This document shows, piece after piece, positions 47,666-58,765 of a DNA stretch of 64,000 bases. The position numbers and the translations under genes were made by a program. Numbering within the stretch: the first letter of the stretch is position 1; each line of letters opens with the position of its first letter. Location: NCBI GenBank assembly GCA_028532985.1, contig JANCIK010000001.1, positions 1,054,001 through 1,118,000 of the forward strand, written 5' to 3'. The notes beneath the pieces were generated by a model, which was given only the letters and a program-made list of their open reading frames with translations, did not search any database and was not told the DNA's origin. Source of the DNA: Stropharia rugosoannulata (taxonomy: Eukaryota > Basidiomycota > Agaricomycetes > Agaricales > Strophariaceae).

Positions 47666-48925
47666 CTATACACATTGCATAGAAGACACGCTATCAGCAG
47701 TATCAGGAACAAGCACGGCAGTTGTTGACTGGTCCTTGGCACTTTCGAATGCCGTGGTGGTGGCAGCCTGACCATTAGAGCTATATAAAAGAGTTTCGCT
47801 TCCTTTAGGTTCATTCCTTCGGAACTGCAATGTGGTAAGAGCGAGATTCTTTTTGGTATGCTCTGTCCAGGCGCGACCCATGGCTACACGCAGGATCATT
47901 AATTGAGGAGAGAGCCCCTTATTGATTGAACGCGACCTATCAGTCTATGGAATCAAAATACCAAGGTAGCGAACTCACAAAAAAGAGTCCCCAAATGAAT
48001 GCCAGAGCCTCCGACGGTGGCTTGTTATCCACACTGTAGACGGCGAATACAATTCCGAGAATACTGAATGGCAATGCAGACTCGATGATGATGGCAGCCG
48101 CGCTCGTGTAAATTCTCAGCGATTCGGGTGGCATTCCGGACTTCCGAGCCATGTAGCTGTAGGATAGGATACGGTAGACGATAAGGCCTGACACAATGAA
48201 GTTGAGACCGGTTGTCAGCGAGATCCAAGGAATGTAAAAGTTTGTAGATCCTGCAAGAAAGGCGTTGTTGATCAATGCGCTTTGGAGGGTGGTCAGAAGC
48301 GAAAATGCTGTGGAAGCGGGGCTTGTGTTAACTACTGGGATATGTGAAATGACTCGTAGAAGACCTACCAATGGACGACAAATATAGCAGCATTAAAGGA
48401 ATTAATACCCAATTAGAGCGGCTCCAAATAATATAACACCGGTATACCTGTGTAACCAAGTCAATAAATGTTATGTATGGGAACGATTGGCGAAAACTCA
48501 ACCAGAAGCGCATCACTCATTATGTTGGCAACAACGGCGGTCGATGTCCCAAATGTCTCGACCCAGAAGTTCTCAGTAGCGAGAAAGTAAGCATATGGCC
48601 CGCCTGGATAATTTCTGTGCTCAATCCACATCAATTGGCCCATAACCACATTGGTTGAGAATGCGATCGTGATCAGGATGAACAATATAATGGAGTAAAC
48701 AATCAGCAAATTGTTCTTGCGTGCTTCCTCCTTCGTCCTTCGATTGCTAATGAGCAGGTATATGGAGCTGAATGTTACGCATAGTTCAATTCCTATTATT
48801 ATTATTTTCAGAAAGGGATTAGTGCAAATTCCCGACATGGATATAAAGGCCGTACCATATAGAATAGCCGTAATGCTGTTTCCAACATATATGGACACTT
48901 CTGTGGCTTGTGACTCGACAGACAT
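47666..48925 (-). CDS. multi-pass membrane protein, DUF6534-like Agaricomycete family
   Basis: About 345 residues with about seven predicted helices. Start at 48925 (MSVESQATEVSIYVGN). Helices include AILYGTAFISMSGI, FLKIIIIGIELCVTFSSIYLL, NLLIVYSIILFILITIAF, then after splicing VYRCYIIWSRSNWVLIPLML, a helix at about 48280, LTTGLNFIVSGLIVYRIL and AAIIIESALPFSILGIVFAVY. The VYRCYIIW motif and the tail starting PQLMILRVAMGRAW are typical of the abundant Agaricomycete seven-helix proteins often annotated as DUF6533/DUF6534. Their role is unknown. The tail is Ser/Thr-rich. The gene looks intact. Confidence 0.78.
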
Positions 48926-49520
48926 TGTCTGTATAGAACGCCTCGTTCTGCTCAGAAGAAGGACAAGCTATTCATAATACAGGTTGTCAGTGTTTAAATA
49001 CTTGGTAGACCCTGAGTCGGTGATGTCCCCAAAATAAAATATTCCGAGGGCCTTCTTGTTTTATCGGGGATTGGGCGACTCTCCCACTGGGCTATATTTT
49101 GATTTGCATTGGATATATGACAGAAGCGTGATCACAGGTGTCGTTGAAAGCCACCGCCATTGCTGTTATGGTACATGTTGGTACTGAAACCATGGTCCAG
49201 AAGGAACACTGTCTGTCAACAACTGCTGCGCATTTGATGCACATCTATTTTCGAGCAGTAAGTATTGAATATTGATTGACGTTATCTCCTTTGTTGGACT
49301 CGAACTTCAGTATCGGCGATGCCAATAAAATACACGCTAAAATTAGGTGGTCTGAGGGCACTAGATGATCGATAAGTAACTGAGACAGCACGTTACTAAA
49401 GTGTCCATGATAGTGCCTATAACAGCGCCCGTAATGCGTACATCCCATGAAGGCCTCAAATAGCTCGGTGTCTTGTATTTGACTGGTAATAACTTGTTAA
49501 CAAAAACTTGCAAGCTCATC
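48926..49520. other. divergent promoter region
   Basis: 595 bp between the multi-pass membrane protein and the first UstYa-like gene. No credible gene. Any regulatory element shared by the two was not identified. Confidence 0.35.
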
Positions 49521-50141
49521 ATGTTACCTACTCGATCCTTCAGCTTCAGCGCGCGACAATTAAACGCCGCCTTGGTTTTTTTGACAGTAGTACAAGCAAT
49601 CTTCTCAGCTCTGATATACATCCATCCAGCAAATGTATCGATAAGACATACACAAAAGATACACTGTACGGACATTTCTCCTGTCGCATTTAGGAAATTT
49701 AAAAAATTCTGTCTAGCTTACTCTGGCAATGATTATCCTCGTTCATGGCCAATGGACAAGGGTCCAAAAGTCTTGCTCATCCCCGAATCATACACACAGC
49801 ACTACCAACTGGATGACGACCTTGAATGGGCCGCTCTTTTTCCAGAAAACGGAACAATATATCTTGGAAAGCACAATGAACCGTACAGCATCTCAATGTT
49901 TCATCAACTCAGATGTCTTGACATTATTCGTCAGGCCATATTAAATAGAAAACACCCCGAAAGGTTCCCGCTCACAAAGCATTGCCTCACCTACATGCGT
50001 CAGAGTATTCTCTGTCGATCGGACAAGTATGCCAGTGCAGATAACTTATCAAACCGTTTGATCTGCAACGACTGGCAGGAGGTATACGCTGAGCAAGAAA
50101 GGAACAACAAGAGAATCGTAGCACCGAATTTCAATGTGTAA
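49521..50141 (+). CDS. UstYa-like (DUF3328) protein with degraded HxxHC motifs
   Basis: Two exons (49521-49665 and 49717-50141; 51-bp intron without an in-frame stop), 189 residues. A hydrophobic N-terminal helix (LNAALVFLTVVQAIFSALIYI) anchors a lumenal domain. After the splice it reads YSGNDYPRSWP, the usual Agaricomycete entry to the UstYa domain. Family members carry two HxxHC motifs that are needed for oxidative cyclisation in fungal ribosomal-peptide pathways. Here the first reads HQLRC (second His replaced by Arg) and the second reads LTKHC (first His replaced). The protein is otherwise full length with conserved surroundings (SISMFHQL and YMRQSILC). It may be inactive, or a partner of the intact paralogue at 53069. 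It lies next to the first secreted-peptide gene. Confidence 0.83.
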   Translation: MLPTRSFSFSARQLNAALVFLTVVQAIFSALIYIHPANVSIRHTQKIHCTDISPVAFRKFKKFCLAYSGNDYPRSWPMDKGPKVLLIPESYTQHYQLDDDLEWAALFPENGTIYLGKHNEPYSISMFHQLRCLDIIRQAILNRKHPERFPLTKHCLTYMRQSILCRSDKYASADNLSNRLICNDWQEVYAEQERNNKRIVAPNFNV

Positions 50142-51235
50142 GAGCATCTATTTTTCCTGTGTGCTTTTTTGATTATTTTCAATTACCATAACTCAGTAGA
50201 TAAGCGGCGGATGCTTCATTCAAAAACACACGCTACTTCATTACCTGGCTTCATGATGTTGACTCTTTTGACGATAGTTTGTTAATCTGAATTATCCGTT
50301 ATTTTCAACGTGCTGTGGCTAGTAAGAGTACTTCGAGTTTACAGAAATTTCCATGTAAATCCGTGCAGGTAGCACAGACGCCGCTGGACGTCACTGGACA
50401 AGCCACGGACTTGTCATGGTTCCCGAACACTTGGAGAGAACTTCCTTATCGAGTGATACTCATTGATTATTTCTCAGACTATTAGGTTCAAATCCGGTAA
50501 ACTGGGGTGTCTGCTCCTGTAGTATTGGAAGGGTGACATGTGTAATAATTAGAGCAACCTGACTGCCATACTTGCCACATGCTAGTACTGGATCCGTGCC
50601 ACACGATCAGGATTTAGTGCCGGAGCCTAAGTTCCTTAATTATACGCTTTTTTAACGATGTAGTTTTGCGTTATTCGGGCACATGCACAAGGCACACGCT
50701 GTTCGCGGAACTCCCAGTCCTTGAAAAATATTCCTGTGCTATTAATGGGCACTGTCAATCAGCAGCCTTATCCGAAGCTTCAAGACAGTCCATATCTCCA
50801 TACTTACCGTAGGACCTGTTCACTATGTATAGTACAATAGTTTGATAGACCGTTGATGTTCAACCAGTTGAATGACATCCAACTTCTCTATATGGGAACA
50901 CAAATGTCTTTCCGATATTAATATATCATTGTTCCCGTTATGATCAACTAGTTGTCAAGCTTCAAGATAGATAAGAGGTTGCTTGATTGATTCCCACCCT
51001 TCTCGATCCCTCGTGATAAGTCGCAGATGTGTCTTTCTTTCCGTATTCGTATAAACTAAGCAGCTCCTCGATAGAAATAATGTGTTATCTGATGTATTCT
51101 AGTCTGCGGAGTATATGCAAATTTCTGCGATTTATACTATCCTTTTTACTAAAAGCTATATAAGCCTGGAGGAAAGCCGCATACTATGCAGAGCTAATAA
51201 GCACAATTGTCAGCTACAACTTCAACTTGAACACA
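50142..51235. other. AT-rich spacer upstream of peptide gene 1
   Basis: 1.1 kb without a recognised gene. The stretch around 50430-50500 resembles DNA at 55770-55860 (shared CTTATCGAGTGATA and flanks), another sign of duplication in this region. Confidence 0.45.
51157..51163 (+). promoter_or_regulatory. TATA box of peptide gene 1
   Basis: TATATAA within AAAAGCTATATAAGCCT, 79 bp before the start codon. The same block stands at a similar distance before the other three copies. Confidence 0.6.
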
Positions 51236-51429
51236 ATGCAATACACCGCCAAGGCAATTTTCTGCATCGTCTTGAGCTTTGCTCTCTCTGTCCAGCAAGG
51301 CTACACCGCTCCAGTTAATCCAACCGACCTGACAGGTGTGCCTCCTTTATATTAATTAATAATGCATGCTAATAACATTTTATAGTCGAAGCGTTGGTCA
51401 ATGCACCACAACCAGCTTTGCGTCTGTAA
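51236..51429 (+). CDS. small secreted peptide, family member 1 (47 residues)
   Basis: Two exons (51236-51335 and 51386-51429) around a 50-bp intron, encoding 47 residues. The N-terminus is a signal peptide (KAIFCIVLSFALSVQQGYTA) followed by PVNPTDLT. Exon 2 adds VEALVNAPQPALRL and stops. Exon 1 length (100 nt), intron phase and the signal peptide are shared with the copies at 57999, 59203 and 61254. The motif [AV]EA[LI]...P..xPAxRL is the only clearly conserved part of the mature peptide. The shortest member, it ends directly at the motif. It sits between two UstYa-like genes and upstream of a GNAT gene. I do not know a family for it. Splicing in phase in all four copies makes it credible. 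Confidence 0.7.
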
Positions 51430-51907
51430 ATCGAGCTGCTCGGCGCAGAGTCAATTGGCTTCAATGCCAAACCTACTGGCCCTTAAAGCATGGTCAAATA
51501 CTGTGTTTGTTATATTTGTAACACGAAACTTTGAATTGTAAATGGCGTCGTATATTAAGCACCCCAAAGCAATGAATGACTTTTAAAATCTGAGCCCTAA
51601 TACCGCGGATTAAATCTCTGATGTAATTAGATCATAGACTTAAACTGTTGCTGGACACGCGTTCGAAACACATAACATATATACATTGCTGTGTGATATG
51701 TGGATCATTCACATTGTGATGTGTATGGAGCATGATTCCCAGCATCAATAGTGGTTATGCACTGTGTAGATATTTTGTTTCATAATTTCGTGGATCATAA
51801 TTACTCTATTATCCCTTTCCGTATTTATAAAAGACCATGTGTGAGCTGTGTATCGACAACCCATTTTTCATAAACACTTCTGGCATACTTCTTTATATCT
51901 GGATATC
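51430..51907. other. spacer between peptide gene 1 and GNAT gene
   Basis: 478 bp. The first 120 bp resemble the 3' flanks of the other peptide genes (TTTGTAACAC...AAAT element). Nothing else is recognisable. Confidence 0.4.
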
Positions 51908-52938
51908 ATGATTGTGAAACGCTTGATCGAGCCCACAGGTCTCTTTACTCTTTACACATAAATTTTATAGCTGAACAAGCGTGATACAGAAACTGAGGTA
52001 GAACGTATTGTCGATATCACTGTTCGTTCATTCTCAGGAAGTGCGGTAGTAACGTGCATCTCAGGAAACATGATGTACTGACAAAGTTCGAGCAGATGTT
52101 GCCGAAAAAGCCTTCCTAGGAGGAGATTGGTCACTTCACCCTGAGTATTGTAGAGCACAGACGAGAGCAGTTGCCCTGGAGGGCGAGCTATATGTTGGTA
52201 TTGATGAACCAACTGGCGAGATAGTCTCTACCGCATTTTGGTTTCCGCCTGGCACGTCTTTATTTGGATCGTGAGTCAAGGCAGCGAAGTTGTCATATTA
52301 AATGCTAAAAATAAAGTAGAGAGGCTCAAAGGGCTCTAGGCTATAATGAGTTTTCATCCAAGTTGAAATGTGGGACGAAGAAATGGGAGAAGGAAGTTGT
52401 CAGTTGGTTCATGATATTGCTGATATCATTGTTCGCTAATTCTGAGTTTTCTCAGTTTGGGAAAATAGTATCTGAGAAGGTTACACCGCTGTTTGAGAAG
52501 CAGGTTCGTTTTGACAGATCTTCATTGGCCCATTGTTAACATATTCAAAACAGGAACTCTTGAGACGATGGTGGTGCTGCAATCTAGCCACACATCCTGA
52601 TTATCGCCAGCATGGATTCGGAACTGCTCTGATGGAAGTTCTGGCTGAGAAAGTAGTAGGTACAAGTCTCGCCCTTTTCAAAGGGATGCATGGCTCACGT
52701 CTTGCACATAATCAGGCCGATAAGCTCGGCCATATCCTTGGGTTGATCGCTACCACGGTCGAAAACGTATGCAACCATGCTTCAGTGACAATTATAACTT
52801 TGTACTGACTAGAAATAGACTCAGTTCTATCGCAGCATTGGATATATTGAGCGTGGATATGCTCGTGTGCCAGCGCCGACAGGCGATTTTGACATGTATG
52901 TCATGTCCAGGGATGCGCCCAGGAAGTCTCGCGATTGA
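51908..52938 (+). CDS. GNAT N-acetyltransferase with apparent frameshift
   Basis: Six to seven exons. It starts MIVKRLIEPT and continues, after a 51-bp intron ending GATACAG, with ETEVERIVDITVRSFSG. Later parts are unmistakable GNAT: ALEGELYVGIDEPTGEI, FWFPPGTSLFGS, EAQRALGYNEF, the acetyl-CoA loop in THPDYRQHGFGTALMEVL, LGLIATTVEN, TQFYRSIGY and VPAPTGDFDMYVMS, ending at 52938. Between about 52065 and 52090 the frame reading GNMMY meets a stop while the next block (VRADVAEKAFLGGDWS) is in another frame. Only an unusual 46-bp intron would repair it. The gene is therefore probably a recent pseudogene, or the assembly has a one-base error. Substrate unknown. Confidence 0.7.
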
Positions 52939-53068
52939 TATTACAAGTAATGTTGTTATAAGAACTCAGCATTGTGATTGATTCGTCAGTTTTGGAGCAC
53001 GACACGTTCCATAAATAGAACATCTTTAAAGTCGCTACGGGCACTAATTTCCACTCTGGTACGTGAAC

Positions 53069-53866
53069 ATGAAGGCCTTGTGGATGATATCGCCTACCGT
53101 TCTTGCTCTCTTTGCTTGTTCATCACTCTGGCTTACGGGGAGCTTGCTGTGGTTTTATTCCAACGTAAATAACTCGTCTGTATTTGATAGTAAAGAGCAA
53201 AATATACAGAGTAAATCATACAGTGTGTTGTATCGTTCTTTCTAAGCAACCTTGAGTAAGCTAAGAGATTAATGTATAGGTTACATCTGGGACGATTACC
53301 CGCTTGAAGCTCCAATAGTTCTTAGTCCACCCACTGAAGTTACATTCGAAGAGACTGTTCACTATCCTGTGATTGGTCCAGAAGCACGCGATGAGTGGCT
53401 TTATGACTCCCCACATGGAGAGGGTACCTTTCGACTAGGACCCAATCATCAGTACTCTACTCTTTCTATGTTTCATCAACTACATTGTTTGCGGACATTC
53501 CGAGCTGCTATTGCATTGGGCGATAGTTACCCCATGGATCAACAGAAGAAGCACCTAAACCACTGTCTCAACTACCTCCGCGAAAATGTACTATGTGCAG
53601 CCGACACAACACTTGAGCCAGGGGATTTTACGCAGAGGGATTTCAGTTTGCATCGCCTAGGTCAGACACACATGTGTCATGATCCTCAGGAACTAATTAC
53701 AGCCGCCGAGAACGACTGGGTTGATTGGTACATATATATGAAGACGCATAACATATCTTGTAAGTACAGTTTGCTTCGAAATCTATAGCCTGGTCTAATT
53801 TCTATAAAAGTTGAGGCCTTGAGGGAGAAAGACAGGAAGGAACGTACGAGGCCCGTCATTGTGTAG
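53069..53866 (+). CDS. UstYa-like (DUF3328) protein with intact HxxHC motifs
   Basis: Three exons (53069-53189, 53280-53759, 53811-53866), 218 residues. An N-terminal helix (TVLALFACSSLWLTGSLLWF) is followed after the first intron by YIWDDYPLEAPIVL, the domain entry. The two family motifs are complete: HQLHC in TLSMFHQLHCLRTFRAAI and HLNHC in KKHLNHCLNYLRENVLC. A third conserved stretch, QTHMCHDPQEL, closes the domain. A short basic tail follows. Members of this family cyclise or oxidise ribosomally made peptides (UstYa/UstYb in ustiloxin) or act in related pathways, in the secretory route. Here it lies 1.6 kb from a small secreted-peptide gene. A functional link is not shown. Confidence 0.9.
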
Positions 53867-55985
53867 GCGTTACTACAGTGATAGCTTCATTAGCGCTTTA
53901 ACATTGTAGGGTTTTTGAGTAGAAATATTAAAAGTCCCGCCTTGATGTAGTATGTTCTAACCGTAGAGTGCGAAAACAGTGAGGATGGGGATAGAAGCAG
54001 CCACCAACGCTGCCGTTACTCCTGGACCCTGATGACCCTCCATGCTCGCGTGAGGCGGGGCCTGCTGCTCTGGCCCAGATATCTCCCCACTATTGGTTCA
54101 ACTCGGAGTAGCGCCGGCCCTCGGACCTGCAATACCCTTTGCGCCAACCAAAAAATCAACACTCCGCTCTCCTGCCTCAGATGCCCGACTTCCTTGACGA
54201 GAACGCGACCGACAACCGGGCGGCTATCTAACCTAGGCGGCCCACTCACAATATGGAGGCAGACGACCTTTTGGAGGCTAGTTGCTTGTGTATGTCCTTA
54301 AGGAGTAGCTCGAGGAAGTCTTTCTCGTATCCGTTGCTAGTGTCTTGCTCCTAGTCACATATTTGGCTCCTGTCTATAGTCTATATTGCCAAGTTTACAT
54401 TTACTACACGTTCCCTGTTCCCTTATTTATCGAAGCGTCTCTTTCAATCATCTCGCCCAGTGCACAGACCTGTACCTTTTCAACTCAGATCAGATGAAAA
54501 CGGTGAGTAGTAGCGGCCCTGCTGTTGAAACGTTGAAAGTTTGGTTGAAGTTGAACGTTGCAGAGCCTCGCGGATGGTGTGACTAATCAATCACCACGGT
54601 CATCGCGAATATCGACAACCGCATCGAGTCAGTTACACCCAAAGCCCACCACCACATTCACGTCGGTCCGACCCCTCCTGCAATCACCAGCACTTCCAAC
54701 TTCTCACAAACAAATCACGAACGTCAAATTACAAGCTTTTAATACTCGATATCAGCATATCACCATGTTGCCGCCTTCTTGAAGAACGTCCCGCGTTGGC
54801 TCCGCGTCCAACTTGCGTCGCGAAACGCCGCTATGAAGCCTCCTCTGCAATACACCGCGATGGACAAATTTTGGGCACTTGCGGGATTGAGAATATGACG
54901 GTGGCAAAGTCTATGCTTCAATACTGTCCTATTAGGTGAGTTTTGAGTGGATGCCTCACCCATCTGTCATTCGCATTGCTTACCTTGCAGCCCCTGCTCG
55001 CACTACGTCGCAAGGTCGCTCCACGCAACACCTGACCATTAAGACGTCAGATCTTATCTGCGGGCGGCTGGAAGTGGACGTACGGTAGCGACTCTCACAC
55101 GACGTGCGGGCGCTGCTTCTTTTGTCAAAGTGACTGCCCCTAAGTCGTTGATCAATATTTCAATGTCGTGTCAATAACGGTCGCAGAATAACCACGACGA
55201 GCACTTGGAGTCTTGATGTGCCATCTTTGAACATGCTGCGCTAATTGAAACCGCGTGCATCTGCACAAGCTATGATTTGTTTGTTAGGGCGGTCTGAGGA
55301 GAAGCTGCAGTAACGAGCCCCCACCGTGTCACTGGCCAAAGCGAATCTCATCTGTTCGCGTGACTATAGCTGCCACGGTCTACAAAATCAGCATTCCCAG
55401 AGTACACGTTGAACTGTCAATGTTCAACAACTAGTATTGTGCTTCCGATAACAGAACTCGAAGCGTGCACTTGTATGGATCATGGTCACGGTGATATGTA
55501 GGTGATTTAATTGGTTGAATGACTCATGCAAGGCCCAACATCATGGCGCCCATAAGGCCCGAGGGACACCACTTCAGTTAATTCTACATGGCTAATTTTA
55601 CAAACCTCTGAGCTACTGTGACTTTTTTTCCATTCTGGCGGAACATATCATTTCACTGGGAAGTTAGATTCGTCCAGTGGTTCCCATACTATAACCCCCT
55701 AGCAATCTCCCGGACGGAGATCTCTCCCGGCAAATGGAATATGCCTTCTTACTCTCTGAGACCTTCCGAGCATTTGAAATCCACGACCAAGAACACCTGG
55801 GTGTGAAGACTTGCTTATCGAGTGATATACATCGAAGATTTCTAGGACCATTACATTAATAGGTCAACCATCGAGGTTAGGTGTAGATAATCATTTGTCC
55901 TTCTATCATACTTGCCATACTATGTAGCATCCTGAATATTATTAGGATACGGAACAACGCTTCTGGTGTGCGAGAAACAACCCCA
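53867..55985. other. spacer with decayed duplicate and no intact gene
   Basis: 2.1 kb. It contains the relic of the coiled-coil gene's locus (54016-54480) and then AT-rich DNA. Open frames at 54558-54782 and 55618-55806 have no recognised content. Confidence 0.4.
54016..54480 (+). pseudogene. decayed partial copy of the coiled-coil gene locus
   Basis: Around 54165-54225 the DNA closely matches exon 1 of the coiled-coil gene near 44640-44710 (QMPDFLDENATDN against QIPDFLEEAATED). The stretch at 54410-54475 matches the 3' flank of that gene near 47380-47440 (shared TTATCGAA...TCTCGCCC.GTGC.CAGACC). The intervening coding DNA is missing, and stops and indels break the frame. Confidence 0.6.
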
Positions 55986-56984
55986 ATGTTTTCCACCTCC
56001 TTCAACGCAGGCTCAGCATACAGCCCTCTCCGGGATAAAGACTCTGACGAGGATGGCACAGAGGAAAACCCTTGTACGATACTTGTTCAAATATCTTCCA
56101 TAAAAATATGAACTTGACTGCATTACAGCTCGGCGTGCACCCACTGGAATCATGTTACCTGCTTTTGTAGCAGTGGCTACCTTATGTGTCCTCATTAACA
56201 CTCTCTTGTTGTCCCTCCTATACTTCTCTTTAAGGCCAGCCTCGTATCCGACAGAACAGAACATCCAACTCTTGAAGGCTCCCAGTGTGTATATCGGACT
56301 TGACAGACTATATGCAAGTACACCCGCTTCTAAGAAATATCCTCCCATTCGGAATCAGGCTCAGCGATTCTTCCACACATCATCACTACACCCAACAGTC
56401 CAAGTAACAGTAGAGCCTCCCAAAAAGCTGCTTCCAGAAGGCTCTGTTCCTTCGGCACGTGGATTTTATCAGCTTTTGCTAAGTCCGCAGGTAGCTACTG
56501 ATACCTGACCTCTTGTTTTCGGCGTTACTTACTGTAGACGATAGATCACAACTTTCGTCGAATTTCGCACGATCGACTATGGGATGGAAAATTGCAACCT
56601 CGTGCTAGACATCCCAACAAGGAACGATACCGACCACTGGCAGACGATAGTAGCTTCCGAAGGCACCTTGGAAATATGGGCTGTAGGAGAGTTCAACACG
56701 AGAATCAATCGAGACACTCTCTCGTGGAACACGAGGCCAAAGCGCACTGAGCTACTAGGTTCTGCTCCAATCCACTATGGTGCTTTGCAAACCTTTCCAG
56801 AGTTCCGATGTCCCTCTGGGCTGTACTTGACGTACGAATTGGCATGCAAAGATTGTCGCTTCAATTTCACGCGCTTTTCCGACAAGGTGCATGATGGTAA
56901 GTCAATTTACCTAAACAGTAGCGCAGATATGTTAATTCAAAATCAACAGTTTTTTACCTTTCTCAAACCCAATCTTTGCCTTAG
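55986..56984 (+). CDS. single-pass membrane protein, Agaricomycete family
   Basis: Four exons (55986-56073, 56129-56490, 56545-56896, 56950-56984), all joining in phase, 278 residues. A short acidic cytosolic N-terminus (DKDSDEDGTEEN) precedes one transmembrane helix (MLPAFVAVATLCVLINTLLLSLLYF, about residues 38-62), giving a type II topology. The lumenal part has YIGLDRLY and PPIRNQAQRFFH, then after an intron FVEFRTIDYGMENCNLVLDIP. Towards the end it has a Trp/Arg segment (EIWAVGEF; LSWNTRPKRTELLG) and a Cys-bearing part (FRCPSGLYLTYELACKDCRF). It ends LSQTQSLP. Many such proteins occur in mushroom genomes without known function. It lies between a UstYa-like gene and the peptide array. Frame intact. 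Confidence 0.75.
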
Positions 56985-57998
56985 CTTGTAGATACCTTTA
57001 TAAGGATACCTGAAAATATTATCAGTTACGCATCCGTCTTTTCCACAAATAAAATGTTACGATTGAATCCAAAGCATAAGCCACTTCCATTGCCTCGAGT
57101 CCTCGACAGAGTAATTGCAAGCATGCCCGGGAATCTTAATTATCTAGTATAATTACTGTACAGTAAGTCGGGAGATAAATTCTTGTGAGAAATACAGTCT
57201 GCCTAATCTTGTGGATATAACGAGACACTGAGTCGAAAGTTCCACTGTTCTGGTGTGCGAGGCATCCACACTGGTTCTTTGCATGATTTTTACTGAAACC
57301 GAACAAATTGGTGTATGGGATTCTTCAGTGATGTAAGTGCACGCGAAGTTGATGAGAAATGTATGTATCAATACATACTAGTCCTAAGTGCGGAGGTGTG
57401 TGAGTGCCGGAGAAGTAACATGTGGTGGAAATGACATGGTATGATATCGTAGACGCCGCAGACGCCTTGGGAGCTTGGTGCTTTCTTCGGAGTGCTTGAA
57501 GATCAATTGAGTACTTACGCATTGTGTCCTCTGCTCTCTGTTTAGTAATAAGAGCCTGTTCATTTACTGGTTTGCGTATATAACTAAACTACTTCCAGCA
57601 TTAAGTTGATGGAGTCTAAGATTCAGCTATCGCCAGATAGGAACATGTCTGCCTTTTTTGGAATTCGACATATATCAAATGTCCTTTACCTGAGTCTTTC
57701 TTCTATCTGTTGATGTAAGTTGTGGAAGACATTTGATTCAGTTGATAAGAGCCCCTAAATAACAACGGTTGAACATACCCTTGATCATGAATGTCCTATA
57801 TCATTACTGTAAACACAATGATTGACACTTGGACAGATCCAGGCAATTTAATAACTAACCGATCTTAATAGTTACTATAGAATTAATGTGCTGAACATTT
57901 AGATTAATGTATGCACCGTAAAAGCTATATAAGCCTAGGGAACCCTAATGAGATACTGTAACATAGTAAAGTTCCAACACTTCAGCGTGCAGACCAAG
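56985..57998. other. spacer upstream of peptide gene 2
   Basis: 1 kb without a gene. The block 57150-57530 shares motifs with 60650-60850 (for example TCATGCAAAGA and CAGAAC.GTGGAACTT on the minus strand). The block from 57631 resembles the upstream repeat of the next two copies (CGCCAGATAGGAACA). Confidence 0.45.
57926..57932 (+). promoter_or_regulatory. TATA box of peptide gene 2
   Basis: TATATAA in AAAAGCTATATAAGCCT, 73 bp before the start codon. Matches the promoter of copy 1 over 17 bases. Confidence 0.6.
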
Positions 57999-58213
57999 AT
58001 GCAATACACAGTCAAAGCAATTTTCTGCATTGTATTCAGTCTTACTATGTGCTCTCAGCAAGGCTATGCCACTCCAGTTATTCCGAACAACTTAGCGGGT
58101 ACACATCTTTACTTTTTTCTTAGACAACGTATGCTAAAACCACTTCCGTAGCGGCAGCATTAAGCGAGCGACCACAACCAGCCTTGCGCCTTGCCGCGGC
58201 CGCCACTTCGTAG
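57999..58213 (+). CDS. small secreted peptide, family member 2 (53 residues)
   Basis: Exons 57999-58098 and 58152-58213 around a 53-bp intron, encoding 53 residues. The signal peptide is close to copy 1 (KAIFCIVFSLTMCSQQGYA). After the cleavage region comes TPVIPNNLA, then exon 2 with ALSERPQPALRL and an Ala-rich tail LAAAATS not present in the others. Intron position and phase are those of copy 1. The copy faces a decayed 3' end of a GH92 gene on the opposite strand. Its 3' flank shares the TTTGTAACACA...AAATCATAAACGG element with copy 4. No named family. Confidence 0.7.
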
Positions 58214-58386
58214 CCCAGTCAACCAGTCTCATACCTTTGTAACACAGAATTATAAATCATAAACGGTGCTATTTGATAAAAAGAAAAATATGCAAAGTAA
58301 ATTATAGTGTGTTGGGTGCTATTCTTTCTGAGAAATCTTGATTGAGACAGTCCTATAAAAGTTGCGGGTATAAACCAGCTTGATTT

Positions 58387-58765
58387 ATCTCGCCTGAGCG
58401 GGCCCGCGGCTTGACACGAGCTCGTGAACAGACACAACGCAGCTCTCTGTCTCCTCTCTGTCAAGTGAGTGTGCTAATTACGACATCCCCACCCACATGG
58501 AACGTGTTGTAGAAGTCGATGTGACACCTCGGGCTCTTTATAGAGACATTGATGCTCACGCTCTTCACGTAGGCCACTATTCCTACGGGAGTTTCCTTCT
58601 GCGTTAACTTTGCAACGAGTAGTTCACTATTGTGACTGTCAAGGCATCGTCGTGCTCACGTTTTCTGAAGTACTAGTTGTGTAGTAATCGTATGCTTTGG
58701 GATTGTTTCAGAGAGGGGGGGAATACGAGAAGCTGTATGGTCGAAGACCGTGACGGCATTGTAGT
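58387..58765 (-). pseudogene. decayed 3' fragment of GH92 alpha-mannosidase, copy A
   Basis: On the minus strand this matches the 3' coding end of the intact GH92 gene at 62345-62700 (forward text GACATCCCC.CCCACA.GGAACGTGT and ATTGATGCTCACGCTCTTCACGTA). Several indels break the frame. It is a truncated duplicate, not a gene. Confidence 0.65.

Noticed and set aside
57150..57530. Block as a further GH92 relic
   Set aside because: It matches the non-GH92 part of the repeat at 60650-60850, not the mannosidase coding sequence.
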